Source: Methanolobus halotolerans (lineage in GTDB: Archaea; Halobacteriota; Methanosarcinia; Methanosarcinales; Methanosarcinaceae). From it: DNA of 64,000 nucleotides. The translations under genes were made by a program, and so were the position numbers. Of this stretch, positions 37,970 to 46,392 are shown in pieces (position 1 is the stretch's first letter; each line of letters begins with the position of its first letter). The stretch lies in the NCBI RefSeq assembly GCF_004745425.1, contig NZ_PGGK01000005.1, forward strand, positions 62,001 through 126,000, written 5' to 3'. The notes under the pieces were generated by a model that was not told the DNA's origin, did no database searches, and saw only the letters and a program-made list of their open reading frames with translations.

Positions 37970-38350
37970 ACTATTTTTACTTTTCATTAATTTGAGTAAA
38001 GTGAAGCAGTCGAAAGAGAAGTACAGGGGGATTGTAGAGATATTTATTTTTAGCAAAGATAGGTGGGCTCGTATCTGAATTAATAGATAATTGTACAACT
38101 ACGCTGCAACCAAAGTTTATATTTAATGATATTACGGACAAAGAGATTTAAATATTTCAATAACATAGGTTTGCTCACTTTTTTCCGAAACTTTTTTGAA
38201 GAAAGTCAGTACAGTATAAAAAATGTTTATCGAGCAACATCACAAAGTACCATAATTATAATATTGGTACTTTCGAGCGGTTGTCGGCAAAATATTTTTC
38301 AATAGAATATGTGTTGTTTAAATATAAAAAGGATAAAAGTTAGCAAGTTT
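37970..38350. other. Intergenic region with a nine-pair hairpin
   Basis: AAAGTACCA (38244-38252) and TGGTACTTT (38265-38273) form a perfect hairpin with an AT loop between the GLUG gene and the end of the minus-strand helicase gene. It may end the helicase transcript, although no T run follows on that strand. No gene is seen. Confidence 0.45.
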
Positions 38351-41020
38351 TCATGCTTCAACTTTTTCATTTTGTTGGTTGGTTGCTCTAAACATCGATA
38401 GAACCTTTCCAAGACCCTGAACTTTGAATGTATTATAGATGTCATTTTCCATAATATCGACGATTCCAATATCCATTTCAAAATCATCGATAAACTGACC
38501 ATAATGCAATATTTGAGAATGTTTACCGAAAGGCAATTGAATTAAATCTTCTGTAGAACCTTTCTTTTTTGGTTTCACAGTATTAGGATACATGGTACAT
38601 TCCATATTCTTACCATTTGTTTTAAATTTGACAGCTTTAAGGATGTTATATCCAAACAGTTGAGCCTGTAATGAATTAACCTTTCTGCTGAAAATCCACA
38701 CACGATATTTATTATTCAATTTTTCGATGGCATAAGGTAGATTGTTTGTATCAAAGAATAATTTCAGCTTACCTATATGGATTTCAGACTCAGATTCAAA
38801 CATGATATATTCTGTCATTCTTGAGGAAGAATGGTAATATACATTTTTATCACCAGATAAATGTTGGTGCATTATCTTTTCATCAAGGATTTTATCTTTC
38901 TTGGAAAATGTTCTATTCTTGCGTTTGACTTGAGTTTTGACATCGGAAAAGAAATTGGTTAATAAATCTGCCTTTGAGTTAACTGACAATTCATCCTTGA
39001 CTGAATTATTCATAAGATTATTGCATTCATAGTATTCGATTGTTTGCGGACTGGAATACAAGCCATATTTGCATACCACACTCATTATGAGAGTTTCTTC
39101 CCAATCTCTTGTATCAATTATGATTGGAGCGGATATTTTTTCGCCTTCAATATGAACATTAACTCCCTTTTTCATGCCCTTCTTTTCGGGTGGTATTATT
39201 TCGGGTTTTCTGCCAACACCCCAAGAACTAAGGTTTCTCACATCTCTTTCCGTTACACCCAAAAAGATACTTATTGAAGGTTCTTTGCCACTTGGGTCTT
39301 TCGGTCTTGAGGCAGCTTGCCATGTATCACCATGCATCTGTTCTTCAGCCAGAATTCTTGATTCTTCAACTGTATCACATGAAAGGTCATGTGAATCTGA
39401 TGGAATGTGAGCGAGTCCAATATGAATTCCTACTCGATAGTGTGATTTCACACCAATTGATTCTGATGACCTGTAATAAGTCACAAATGGTTTCTGTTCT
39501 ACATCCTTGTAATGTTCATCGAATAAATCTTTGAAGAGAATGTATTCATCTTTGTTTCTGCAAAATATGATACATTTTTCTGGACCAAATATATTCATTA
39601 TGTCAATGCATGATTCCCTTATTTCATATCGCTGATTGTATACAGAATATTTACCCCTAGATGTGAATGACTTGGTATCGTAGAATAAATAATGATTATT
39701 ATTCGTTCGCAGTGGGTCGCCATTTTCACCAAAAATAATATCTTCAATTTCTGTATTAGGATGGAATAACTGGCTGTAATCATAGCTACCAAAGGTTGCA
39801 GTTGTTAAGAATATTATTTTAGTAGTGGTGACTTTTTTGTCGCACCCTGATATGTTTAATTTATTGTATTGCATTCCTTGAAGAAATTTACTTATATGCT
39901 TCTTGAAGTCATTATTAATTGCTACAATATTGAAATCCAATGTATCATCTTTATTTTCTTCACTGATTTTACGTGCTTTAACTATCAGTTCTTTGTTTGT
40001 TACTGTGTTGAGGATTCTGAAAACAGCGGTGATTTCATCCATTGAGATATTATATTCATGACGAATGGCGGTTAAGTCCATTAATTCAGCTACCGATTCA
40101 ATAGTTACATTATCTTGGTCAATGCTTATTGTTTCAAACTCATGTTTATATGGATTGTACTTTTCTTTTTGGCAGAAAAAATCTTTAAATTCTGTATTTT
40201 CAGCTTTCCGAGTGTGTTTATAATTGAACCAATTGCCATTTTCCAGATTTCTAAATAGGAATTGATTTTTTAATTGTTGAGCAGCAGCATTAATAGCATT
40301 AGTATTTATTGTTTCTTGATAATTTGAAATCACATTTTCAAGAATGACAAATTTATTTACATCTGATTTGTTTGCTTTTTTTATTTTGTCCAAGAATTTA
40401 GATGCAAATTTATCGTCGTTTTCAAATAGATTGATTTCTGATGTCTTATCATATTGCAATCCGTGAACTTCATCGAGTATGACAACACCAACTTGTTTAT
40501 CTATTTTCTCTAAAATATCCGTATAATGTGAGTAAGGGAACATTTCTGCTGTCTTTATGATTGCTACCAGCTTGTCATATGTTATACAGAGTACATCAAA
40601 TTCTTCGGCTCTTTGGATTTCTGTTACAGGGCACTCTTCATAATACTCACATGGTGGATGCTCATCGTCACCTGCACATTTCGTAGGCAATGGAAGAAAA
40701 TCGAAATCTCCATAATCGGGATTGTCTTTTATCATTTTTTTGTTGAGCTTGCATTTGAAATTGCTTGGAACATGAATAATTATTGCATCTTTTTTTTCAG
40801 AAATTGCTTTTACATCTGCAATAACGGTTTGAGTAATTATTCTGTTAGTTGGTTCCAAAATAAGCACTGGAATCCCAAGAATAAGGCATGCCAATACTAA
40901 AGACGTAGTTGCACCAGCTCGTGTTGTTTTATGAATTTTGTAGACACCATTTGCATAGTTGAGAATATAGAGTGCAAGCTGTGTTCTTATATCATCAGTG
41001 GAACTCATCTGTACCACCAT
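38351..41020 (-). CDS. SF2 helicase-like protein with four-Cys insertion and primase-like C-terminus
   Basis: An 889-residue replication-type protein of a mobile element. The N-terminal nucleotide site reads HKTTRAGATTSLV (about 30-42), with Ala where Walker A normally has Lys. Cysteines 90, 115, 124 and 130 come next, then the DEVH box VVILDEVHGL (183-186). This order resembles XPD/DinG helicases with an iron-sulfur cluster. Helicase motifs continue to about residue 590. The last 150 residues (KYRVWIFSRKV, then DLIQLPFGKH) recall archaeo-eukaryotic primases, but the usual catalytic Asp and His appear replaced. It is last in an operon with the two small genes upstream. Confidence 0.65.
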   Translation of the reverse strand: MVVQMSSTDDIRTQLALYILNYANGVYKIHKTTRAGATTSLVLACLILGIPVLILEPTNRIITQTVIADVKAISEKKDAIIIHVPSNFKCKLNKKMIKDNPDYGDFDFLPLPTKCAGDDEHPPCEYYEECPVTEIQRAEEFDVLCITYDKLVAIIKTAEMFPYSHYTDILEKIDKQVGVVILDEVHGLQYDKTSEINLFENDDKFASKFLDKIKKANKSDVNKFVILENVISNYQETINTNAINAAAQQLKNQFLFRNLENGNWFNYKHTRKAENTEFKDFFCQKEKYNPYKHEFETISIDQDNVTIESVAELMDLTAIRHEYNISMDEITAVFRILNTVTNKELIVKARKISEENKDDTLDFNIVAINNDFKKHISKFLQGMQYNKLNISGCDKKVTTTKIIFLTTATFGSYDYSQLFHPNTEIEDIIFGENGDPLRTNNNHYLFYDTKSFTSRGKYSVYNQRYEIRESCIDIMNIFGPEKCIIFCRNKDEYILFKDLFDEHYKDVEQKPFVTYYRSSESIGVKSHYRVGIHIGLAHIPSDSHDLSCDTVEESRILAEEQMHGDTWQAASRPKDPSGKEPSISIFLGVTERDVRNLSSWGVGRKPEIIPPEKKGMKKGVNVHIEGEKISAPIIIDTRDWEETLIMSVVCKYGLYSSPQTIEYYECNNLMNNSVKDELSVNSKADLLTNFFSDVKTQVKRKNRTFSKKDKILDEKIMHQHLSGDKNVYYHSSSRMTEYIMFESESEIHIGKLKLFFDTNNLPYAIEKLNNKYRVWIFSRKVNSLQAQLFGYNILKAVKFKTNGKNMECTMYPNTVKPKKKGSTEDLIQLPFGKHSQILHYGQFIDDFEMDIGIVDIMENDIYNTFKVQGLGKVLSMFRATNQQNEKVEA

Positions 41021-41132
41021 ACGTAAGTTAAGAAATATTTATATATAATTAAATTAAATTTATAATTATTCATGTATTAACTCCTGATGTGCGGCTCTAC
41101 CAATCACCCGCACATCTCAAATTGATAGTTAT

Positions 41133-41588
41133 TTACTTTGAAAATTTTGAATTGTTTTTCCTATATTCGGCAAGTACTTTTCTCATCTTCCTGTGAAGAA
41201 GTTCGACTTCATATGCGCTTGTTGGACGACTTGAAATCGACCGCCATTGTTCACGGAGGTCATTTGTTTCTTCAATTTCTTTCTCAGCGATTACAAATCT
41301 ATCATACTCAGTCAATGACTCCATAAGTTCCTCCCACTGCATTTGAAGCTCAGAGTGCTTACCAAATTCAATATCTTCATCTTCATTTGATATCATTTCC
41401 TTGGCTAACTCGATGTTGGAGGCATGTTTATCCTTATACAATTTATCAATAAAATCAGTAATACAATTTTCAAAAAATGTGTTAACGTCAGATGGTTGAA
41501 CAATCGCAAGCAATTTTTTGAAAGACTCAGCTGGAAGTTCCACTTCTATTTTTGCAGAATCTGAATTAGTAATTAAAGCTTTCATCAT
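41133..41588 (-). CDS. Hypothetical element protein, 151 residues
   Basis: Not recognised. The protein is acidic and mostly helical, with ELPAESFKKLLAIVQPSDVN near the start and a charged coiled-coil-like second half. Its start overlaps the stop of the ribbon-helix-helix-like gene by 4 bases, so the two are co-translated. The helicase gene follows after 110 bases. It probably belongs to replication or partition of the element. Confidence 0.6.
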   Translation of the reverse strand: MMKALITNSDSAKIEVELPAESFKKLLAIVQPSDVNTFFENCITDFIDKLYKDKHASNIELAKEMISNEDEDIEFGKHSELQMQWEELMESLTEYDRFVIAEKEIEETNDLREQWRSISSRPTSAYEVELLHRKMRKVLAEYRKNNSKFSK

Positions 41589-41803
41589 TTCAACCTCGTA
41601 TTTCTTCCAGCATTTTCAAGGCGAGAAACTATGAAATCTTGACTGTTTTCTGTAATATCTCTAGAAGTATTTCTTTTAGCGTACCAGTCTTCAAGTAAGT
41701 TACAGACAAATGAAGAAAATGGTTGATTTACACGTTCTTTATTAATTGCACGGATAATTTCGTTACGCAGGAAGATTGATTTTACTGTTTTGTTTTCTGT
41801 CAT
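41585..41803 (-). CDS. Small ribbon-helix-helix-like protein
   Basis: This 72-residue basic protein has an N-terminal strand KTVKSIFLRNEIIRAINKER followed by QPFSSFVCNLLEDWYAKR, the strand-helix-helix pattern of CopG/Arc-type DNA-binding proteins. Such proteins commonly regulate copy number or their own operon on plasmids. It is the first gene of the operon with the 151-residue protein (4-base overlap) and the helicase. The fold assignment is by pattern only. Confidence 0.55.
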   Translation of the reverse strand: MTENKTVKSIFLRNEIIRAINKERVNQPFSSFVCNLLEDWYAKRNTSRDITENSQDFIVSRLENAGRNTRLK

Positions 41804-42158
41804 TAATTTTCACCAAATTTAGTAATTTATTTTTTTATTAAATTAAGAATATAATAATATACTAAACCGGCAATATATATAAACATTACGAATGATTTTT
41901 TGTGATAAACATTGCATTGATTGCGTTTTTTAATAACATGGCAATATTTTAGTTTTATAAAGTTAAAACTTGAATAACACAGCAACATTATGGAATAAAC
42001 TAAATCTGTAATCAAAAATATAAATAAAAATTAATTACATTGCAACATAAAAACTTATATATGTAGAAGACCTCTTTCTAATTGTTCAGTGAATTATTTT
42101 GTAAGTTGATGAATAATTTCAACTGAATATCCATCAATTCCGTATAGATATATTAACA

Positions 42159-42240
42159 GCAGCATCCGAGTAACATTAGGATGCATCACCACTAATTTTG
42201 CTGCCGTACCTGATTTCAACTCAGGTTCTACTCATTTTTT
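42159..42240 (+). ncRNA. Candidate small RNA with three stems and T-run end
   Basis: An outer stem GCAGC (42159-42163) with GCTGC (42200-42204) encloses CATCC (42163-42167)/GGATG (42179-42183). It is followed by ACCTGA (42208-42213) with TCAGGT (42221-42226) and TTTTTT at 42235-42240. A TATA-like stretch TATAGATATATT lies just upstream (42143-42154). No reading frame covers it. Strand and expression are inferred. Confidence 0.45.
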
Positions 42241-42451
42241 CTAACCAAAGTAATAATTGAATAACAAGGATGCACCAAAATGAGAATAAGCCTGTCGCAC
42301 TCTCCCGCTGAAATCGGCTCTCAACCTTCCGTCTTAAGTGTCATTCTGACACGTCAAACGTTGTTCGGTTACAAATAGCAGTCCGAATACCTATGAAAAT
42401 AATATAGTATTTATGTAATTATTTAAAGAAATAAATTTATGAAAGTTAATT
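42241..42451. other. Intergenic region, short hairpins
   Basis: Apart from a small hairpin GTGTCATTCTGACAC (about 42338-42352) nothing with coding character is seen. It adjoins the 3-prime end of the minus-strand integrase operon. Confidence 0.4.
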
Positions 42452-42769
42452 TTAGCGAACCAAATAGTTGTACTTAATTTCCACATCGGAAATACTGATT
42501 ATTTCATTTTTCTCTTTCTCTCGTTGCTGTTTACAACTACGCTTCAATTTTTTATATTTCCTTTTTAAATCGATTAATTCATTTTTGGTTTCTGTAAAGT
42601 TCTCAATGAATTTATCATTCTTCATCAATCTAAGGTTTCTCCGAAAAAAGAATAGCTCCTGAATGAAACTAGCCGAATCACAATTCCACAGCGATTCAAC
42701 CGAATCAGCTACCAGAGCGTTGATTTCATCCATGAATTCTTTCTTTGATAATGGAGAGCTTTTTATCAT
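42452..42769 (-). CDS. Hypothetical coiled-coil protein downstream of integrase
   Basis: About 105 residues starting MIKSSPLSKKEFMDEINALV and ending in a strongly charged coiled coil with KRKYKKLKRSCKQQREKEK. It begins about 20 bases after the integrase stop on the same strand, so both form one transcript. It may be an accessory or directionality factor of the recombinase, but that is only context. ATG at 42784 upstream is an alternative start. Confidence 0.5.
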   Translation of the reverse strand: MIKSSPLSKKEFMDEINALVADSVESLWNCDSASFIQELFFFRRNLRLMKNDKFIENFTETKNELIDLKRKYKKLKRSCKQQREKEKNEIISISDVEIKYNYLVR

Positions 42770-42790
42770 GAAAGCACCACCCATCGAATG

Positions 42791-43456
42791 CTAAACCTCA
42801 TGGCCCAGCAAGTTCGGCACATATGACTTTAGCAAATCTCTTTCAATATCAGGAGTAATTCTCGCATAATAATCAGCTGTTACCTTTGTACTACTGTGAG
42901 CCAGACGATAAGAAATCACTTCCAGTGGAACTCCTTTCGATAATAAAAATGTAGCAAGACCGTGGCGGAACAGGTGAGCATGAATAGGTCGTATTCCTGC
43001 AATTTCCGCCAATTCCTGCAACATTTGGTGAACATACTGTCTAGTAATGACTTTGTTTTTATCTTGGCCAAATCCTTTGAAAATGAATCCCGTAACTCGG
43101 TATATACGGATATAATTCGATATCCGCAATGCAATATCGGAATCGATACTTAATCTATGCCATTTCTTACGTTTCTGTACGTAGAATTTGATTGTCCTTG
43201 CATTAAAATCGATATCTTCAGCTCTGATACTCAACACATCTGAAATGCGCCCAGCTGTTATCCACATCATTTCCAGCAAGAGCTTGTTTCTTTCTTTTAT
43301 GAAGAGGTTTCGAATCGATTTCCGTTGAAGATTAGTATATCTTGTTTCAAGTGCATCAAGCAGTTGTCTGAACTCATATAGAGTCAGGTAGTCAGTTTCT
43401 TCTTTTAAAAGTAAAGCATTTTTTTCGTATGGAACCATATAATTCATAGTTATCAC
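42791..43456 (-). CDS. XerA-like tyrosine recombinase
   Basis: The protein has 221 residues, short for the family, with little of the core-binding domain. All catalytic residues are visible: Arg in WITAGRISDVLSIRAED, Lys in the beta hairpin FYVQKRKKWHRL, HLFRHGLATFLLSKG, His in RLAHSSTKVT and Tyr in ADYYARI. It is unlike the recombinase at 32120, which suggests two elements or an element inside another. The neighbour downstream is a coiled-coil protein. Confidence 0.85.
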   Translation of the reverse strand: MITMNYMVPYEKNALLLKEETDYLTLYEFRQLLDALETRYTNLQRKSIRNLFIKERNKLLLEMMWITAGRISDVLSIRAEDIDFNARTIKFYVQKRKKWHRLSIDSDIALRISNYIRIYRVTGFIFKGFGQDKNKVITRQYVHQMLQELAEIAGIRPIHAHLFRHGLATFLLSKGVPLEVISYRLAHSSTKVTADYYARITPDIERDLLKSYVPNLLGHEV

Positions 43457-43862
43457 TTATTATTATTCTTTACAAGTAAAAATAATGTAAACTATATATA
43501 CATTTGCGTTAAGTTGTGTGGCGACAATGGACGCCGAAATAGAATCTATAGACGCCTAATGTTGACAAAATAGTAAATTTTGTAAAGGATTATTTTAAAG
43601 CATCATATATTTATTTTAGTTTCATTTGTCATTATGACAGTATATAATTAATTATTGAATGCTCTCACCTTCTGTATTCACAAAATCGATTTTTCCTATT
43701 TCAAGGGTGCTAAAACTTTCTTCCACACTGTTGACAAAAAACTAGAAGAGTATATATATTTTGGCTTACATTCGATTAACAATTAAAATGGTTCAAAATT
43801 AATATCAGATTCATAGCAAAAATTTGCTTAGTAATGATATTTTGAAATATGAGGGGTTCGAA
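43457..43862. other. Intergenic region with promoters
   Basis: AT-rich; holds the integrase promoter (minus) and TATATATATTTTGG at about 43750-43763 for the small gene at 43863. GACGCC occurs twice (43529-43534 and 43550-43555). No gene or strong hairpin is seen. Confidence 0.4.
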
Positions 43863-44090
43863 ATGACACATGAAATATATCCGATTTATAACTTCAAAAA
43901 ACTCAAAAAACAGGTACTTGGAATGAAAATGACCTGTTCCCATTTGCACTGCAGACCTTATCTATCTGTCTCTTCTTGTAATGAACGAAGTATGGTAAGA
44001 GACAAGAAATCTAAGAACATAATGCGAAAGTTAAATAATTTATTGGCTGAAGACCAGTTTGATACTGTAACAATAGAGATGAAAAGTTGA
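43863..44090 (+). CDS. Small basic protein, family 1 copy a
   Basis: This 75-residue protein is homologous to the product at 45566. Shared positions are KKQ-LGM, SH--CRP-LS, and RDK-SKNIMRK-N-L; the Cys and His (CSHLHCRP) could bind metal. It belongs to no family I know. ATG at 43863 is chosen because GAGGGG lies 7 bases before it; the upstream ATG at 43824 has none. It precedes the first regulator of the array by 260 bases, with a structured element between. Confidence 0.6.
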   Translation: MTHEIYPIYNFKKLKKQVLGMKMTCSHLHCRPYLSVSSCNERSMVRDKKSKNIMRKLNNLLAEDQFDTVTIEMKS

Positions 44091-44112
44091 CCTTACAAAT
44101 GAGAATAATTCC

Positions 44113-44222
44113 TACTCCCAATCCATTTCGGCTTTAAGATACCTCTTTCCTTAGAAATCCGAGATATCCCCATATCCCGAAAATTTCGGTGTAAAATGTG
44201 TGAGCGACCCATGCTCGCATAT
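44113..44222 (+). ncRNA. Structured intergenic element, copy D
   Basis: The box CCTACTCCCAAT is followed by CTCTTTCCTTAGAAATCCG. Next comes the hairpin GATAT-CCCC-ATATC (44163-44176), then TGTGAGC (44199-44205) with GCTCGCA (44213-44219) and loop GACCCAT. The CCCC loop, the CTTTCCTT box and the GAGC-ACCC-ATGCTC hairpin match copies B and C. The first long stem is not evident here, and the ACTCCCA box stands earlier, so this copy is rearranged or partly decayed. Confidence 0.55.
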
Positions 44223-44347
44223 AAAGAACAAAGTAACCAATTAACTTCTTCCACATCTTCATTGCAGAAAATACTAAAGTTTCGTATACTTTAAATAATA
44301 CTTTCACATATTATTTTAACTGGGGAGAAAGTTTAGAGGAGTAGTCA

Positions 44348-45136
44348 ATGAAGAAACCACTACTGGACGTTTTATTTGCATCCGATAAACGGAAGAATCT
44401 ACTCCTGTTCTTAAAGGATGAAACAAAAGAGATGGAAGAGATACTTTCTCATCTCCGAACAAACAGGCAGTCTCTACTTCCACAAGTACGCATACTGGAA
44501 GAACACCACATTGTAACCCATGAAAGTGACATTTATGAACTGACAATTATGGGTCGGCAAATTGTTGAGAAAATGGTTCCTTTAATCAGTACGGTCAATG
44601 TACTGAACACATCTATAGATTACTGGGGAACACGTAATCTTGATTTTATCCCACCTCATCTCTTAAAAAGGATTAATGAACTTGGGAAATGTATAACCAG
44701 ACAACCTTCACTTGTTGAAATGCATTCCATTCAGGCTAATTTCCATGAAGCTTCAAAAAACTCTGAATCAGTATTCGTGGTCACTACGTTCCTTTTCCCG
44801 AACCATGTTCAGTTATTCAAAGAATTGCTTGAAAATGGCGTAAACATACATTTCATCATCTCTCCCGATGTGCTTGGTCGATTGAGATACGAGGTTAATC
44901 CCGAATTTGAAAAGCTTCTTCAAAATGACTTACTAAACTTATTTGTTCATACTGGCGATGATATGAACTTCTTATCATTTGGATTAAACGACAAGTGTTT
45001 GTTCTTGCGTTTATTTACCAATACCGGCGAGAATGATAGCAGATTCACGGCGTGTACCAGTTCCAGTGCGCTTAAGTGGGGAAAAGAACTATTCGAGAAT
45101 TTTCGGGAGAACTCAACACTGATAACAGAATTATAA
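44348..45136 (+). CDS. FilR1-family winged-helix regulator, array member 1
   Basis: 262 residues. The winged helix is at 1-80 (LLDVLFASDKRKNLLLFLKD and LRTNRQSLLPQVRILEE), the linker is DYWGTRNLDFIPPHLLKRI at about 93-111, and the FilR1 ligand domain runs from about 125 to the end, ending ALKWGKELFENFRENSTLIT. GAGGAG lies 6 bases before the ATG. In Methanosarcina, proteins of this build (Msr) control methyltransferase genes; the effector and target here are unknown. The genes next to it are a structured element upstream and a zinc-ribbon gene downstream. Confidence 0.9.
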   Translation: MKKPLLDVLFASDKRKNLLLFLKDETKEMEEILSHLRTNRQSLLPQVRILEEHHIVTHESDIYELTIMGRQIVEKMVPLISTVNVLNTSIDYWGTRNLDFIPPHLLKRINELGKCITRQPSLVEMHSIQANFHEASKNSESVFVVTTFLFPNHVQLFKELLENGVNIHFIISPDVLGRLRYEVNPEFEKLLQNDLLNLFVHTGDDMNFLSFGLNDKCLFLRLFTNTGENDSRFTACTSSSALKWGKELFENFRENSTLITEL

Positions 45137-45301
45137 TGGAGTGCAAATACACAACACAAGCAAAAACTAAAGAATTTCTCAGGAAATTGAAATAATTATT
45201 TGATGCTTGTCTTTCATTGCAGATAATGGTAGTTCTCTGCAATATATGATGTTTGAAAATTCCAGACCATAGTATTATAGTGAAGCTGATGAATGTAAGG
45301 G

Positions 45302-45414
45302 CGGTTTAGGTTAAGTAAAAACAAGTAGTGATAGAGTTTGCTGTCAGGATGGGGTTCTTGGCACTTAAACATAGATGGAGTAATTATAACTCCTGATACA
45401 GGTGGGGTGGATAA
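45302..45414 (+). promoter_or_regulatory. Conserved leader before zinc-ribbon gene, copy 1
   Basis: It shares the block CGGTTTAGGTTAAGTAAAAA (continuing two more bases) with 47414-47435, followed at similar distance by GTCAG-ATGGGG and CCTGATACA just before the ribosome site. CCTG-ATA-CAGG forms a small hairpin next to GGTGGGGTGG. The order of boxes suggests a common untranslated leader, possibly regulatory. Confidence 0.5.
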
Positions 45415-45552
45415 ATGAATCAGCTAACAGAATGTCCAGAATGCAATGCACAAATGCACGAAGCGGATGAAAATAAACAGTACTGTCAAACATGCGGATA
45501 TTGGACCGAAGTCGGAACTGCCAGACTTGATTCAGTTATGGTATTTGCATAA
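45415..45552 (+). CDS. Tiny zinc-ribbon protein, copy 1
   Basis: The 45-residue protein reads MNQLTECPECNAQMHEADEN, then KQYCQTCGYWTEVGTARLDS and VMVFA. Two CxxC knuckles 13 residues apart form a zinc ribbon, and almost nothing else is present. The protein at 47516 has the same length and the same end (GTAR-DS-MVFA). The ribosome site GGTGGGG lies 6 bases before the ATG. The next small gene starts 13 bases after its stop, so they form an operon. Tiny zinc-ribbon proteins often act as regulators or adaptors; no function is assigned. Confidence 0.75.
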   Translation: MNQLTECPECNAQMHEADENKQYCQTCGYWTEVGTARLDSVMVFA

Positions 45553-45565
45553 GGGGGGTCACTAG

Positions 45566-45760
45566 ATGCGAGAAACAGGGCCATGTCTTGAACACAAGAT
45601 AAGGTTCAAGAAACAAAGACTTGGAATGGAAATACTTTATTCCCATTCTCCTTGCAGGCCTCCTCTATCCGGTGATTCTTACAAGGGACGGGATATGTTC
45701 AGGGACAAAGAATCCAAAAACATAATGAGAAAGTTCAATAAGCTGTGGGATGAAGGCTAG
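45566..45760 (+). CDS. Small basic protein, family 1 copy b
   Basis: The 64-residue protein reads MRETGPCLEHKIRFKKQRLG, then MEILYSHSPCRPPLSGDSYK, GRDMFRDKESKNIMRKFNKL and WDEG. It is a clear paralog of the product at 43863 (SH--CRP-LS and RDK-SKNIMRK). GGGGGGTCA lies before the ATG. It is the second gene of the operon begun by the zinc-ribbon gene. No known family. Two conserved copies inside the regulator array argue that it is real. Confidence 0.7.
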   Translation: MRETGPCLEHKIRFKKQRLGMEILYSHSPCRPPLSGDSYKGRDMFRDKESKNIMRKFNKLWDEG

Positions 45761-45847
45761 CTTGATGCTGGCAATACTCGATAATAAAGATTAGTTGACA
45801 TAAAAAAGTGACCTAGTAAATCAATAAGATAAGAAAGGAGCTACATC

Positions 45848-45994
45848 ATGTGCTACTGGATTAAATTCTTGGAAGATGAGAAGAAAAAGGTGTTTAGAGA
45901 AGTTCCCGTACACGCAGATACAGAAAGTGAAGCTATGTTTCTGTTCAGGCATGAATTCCCAAAAATCACTCACTTTGAACTGATGCGACCCTGA
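45848..45994 (+). CDS. 48-residue hypothetical protein
   Basis: The product reads MCYWIKFLEDEKKKVFREVP, then VHADTESEAMFLFRHEFPKI and THFELMRP. AAGGAG lies 8 bases before the ATG, a strong ribosome site. The pattern suggests a small beta-alpha-beta unit. It is possibly the last gene of the operon begun at 45415 (87-base gap). I do not recognise it. Confidence 0.6.
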   Translation: MCYWIKFLEDEKKKVFREVPVHADTESEAMFLFRHEFPKITHFELMRP

Positions 45995-46392
45995 AGTACT
46001 TACGAATAGGTTAAAAGTAATGAGCATCGTACACTGGCAAACGATGCCCTAAATGTACCCAGTCTTCACCGCACAATTTCTTATGTACGTGGTGTAATAG
46101 AAATTCAACGAACCTTCAATAAAATTTTAATATAACTTTGGATTTAGCACATTTCTGTACCCAAATGCAGAAAGTGATTCCAAACATACTTCAAAGCGAT
46201 GCAATCATAACATTGATATTTTCTATACCTACATTCTATATTTTATAAAAGACCGGTTCTCCCTTTTATTCTACTTTATGTTCAGTAAAAACTTTCAAGA
46301 ACCATGTTGCTTTACCTTTTTTATTTAATTGTTGCTAAAGAGTATGTTCTGCATTATTCCTAAAAAGTAGACCCTATTAAGGATGTGATAAT
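45995..46392. other. Intergenic region with hairpins
   Basis: GCATCGT (46024-46030) pairs with ACGATGC (46041-46047), a seven-pair stem, and CACC/GGTG pairs flank a second loop at about 46068-46102. These may end the small-gene transcript or be a far-diverged intergenic element. The rest is AT-rich with the promoter of the next regulator. Confidence 0.4.
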
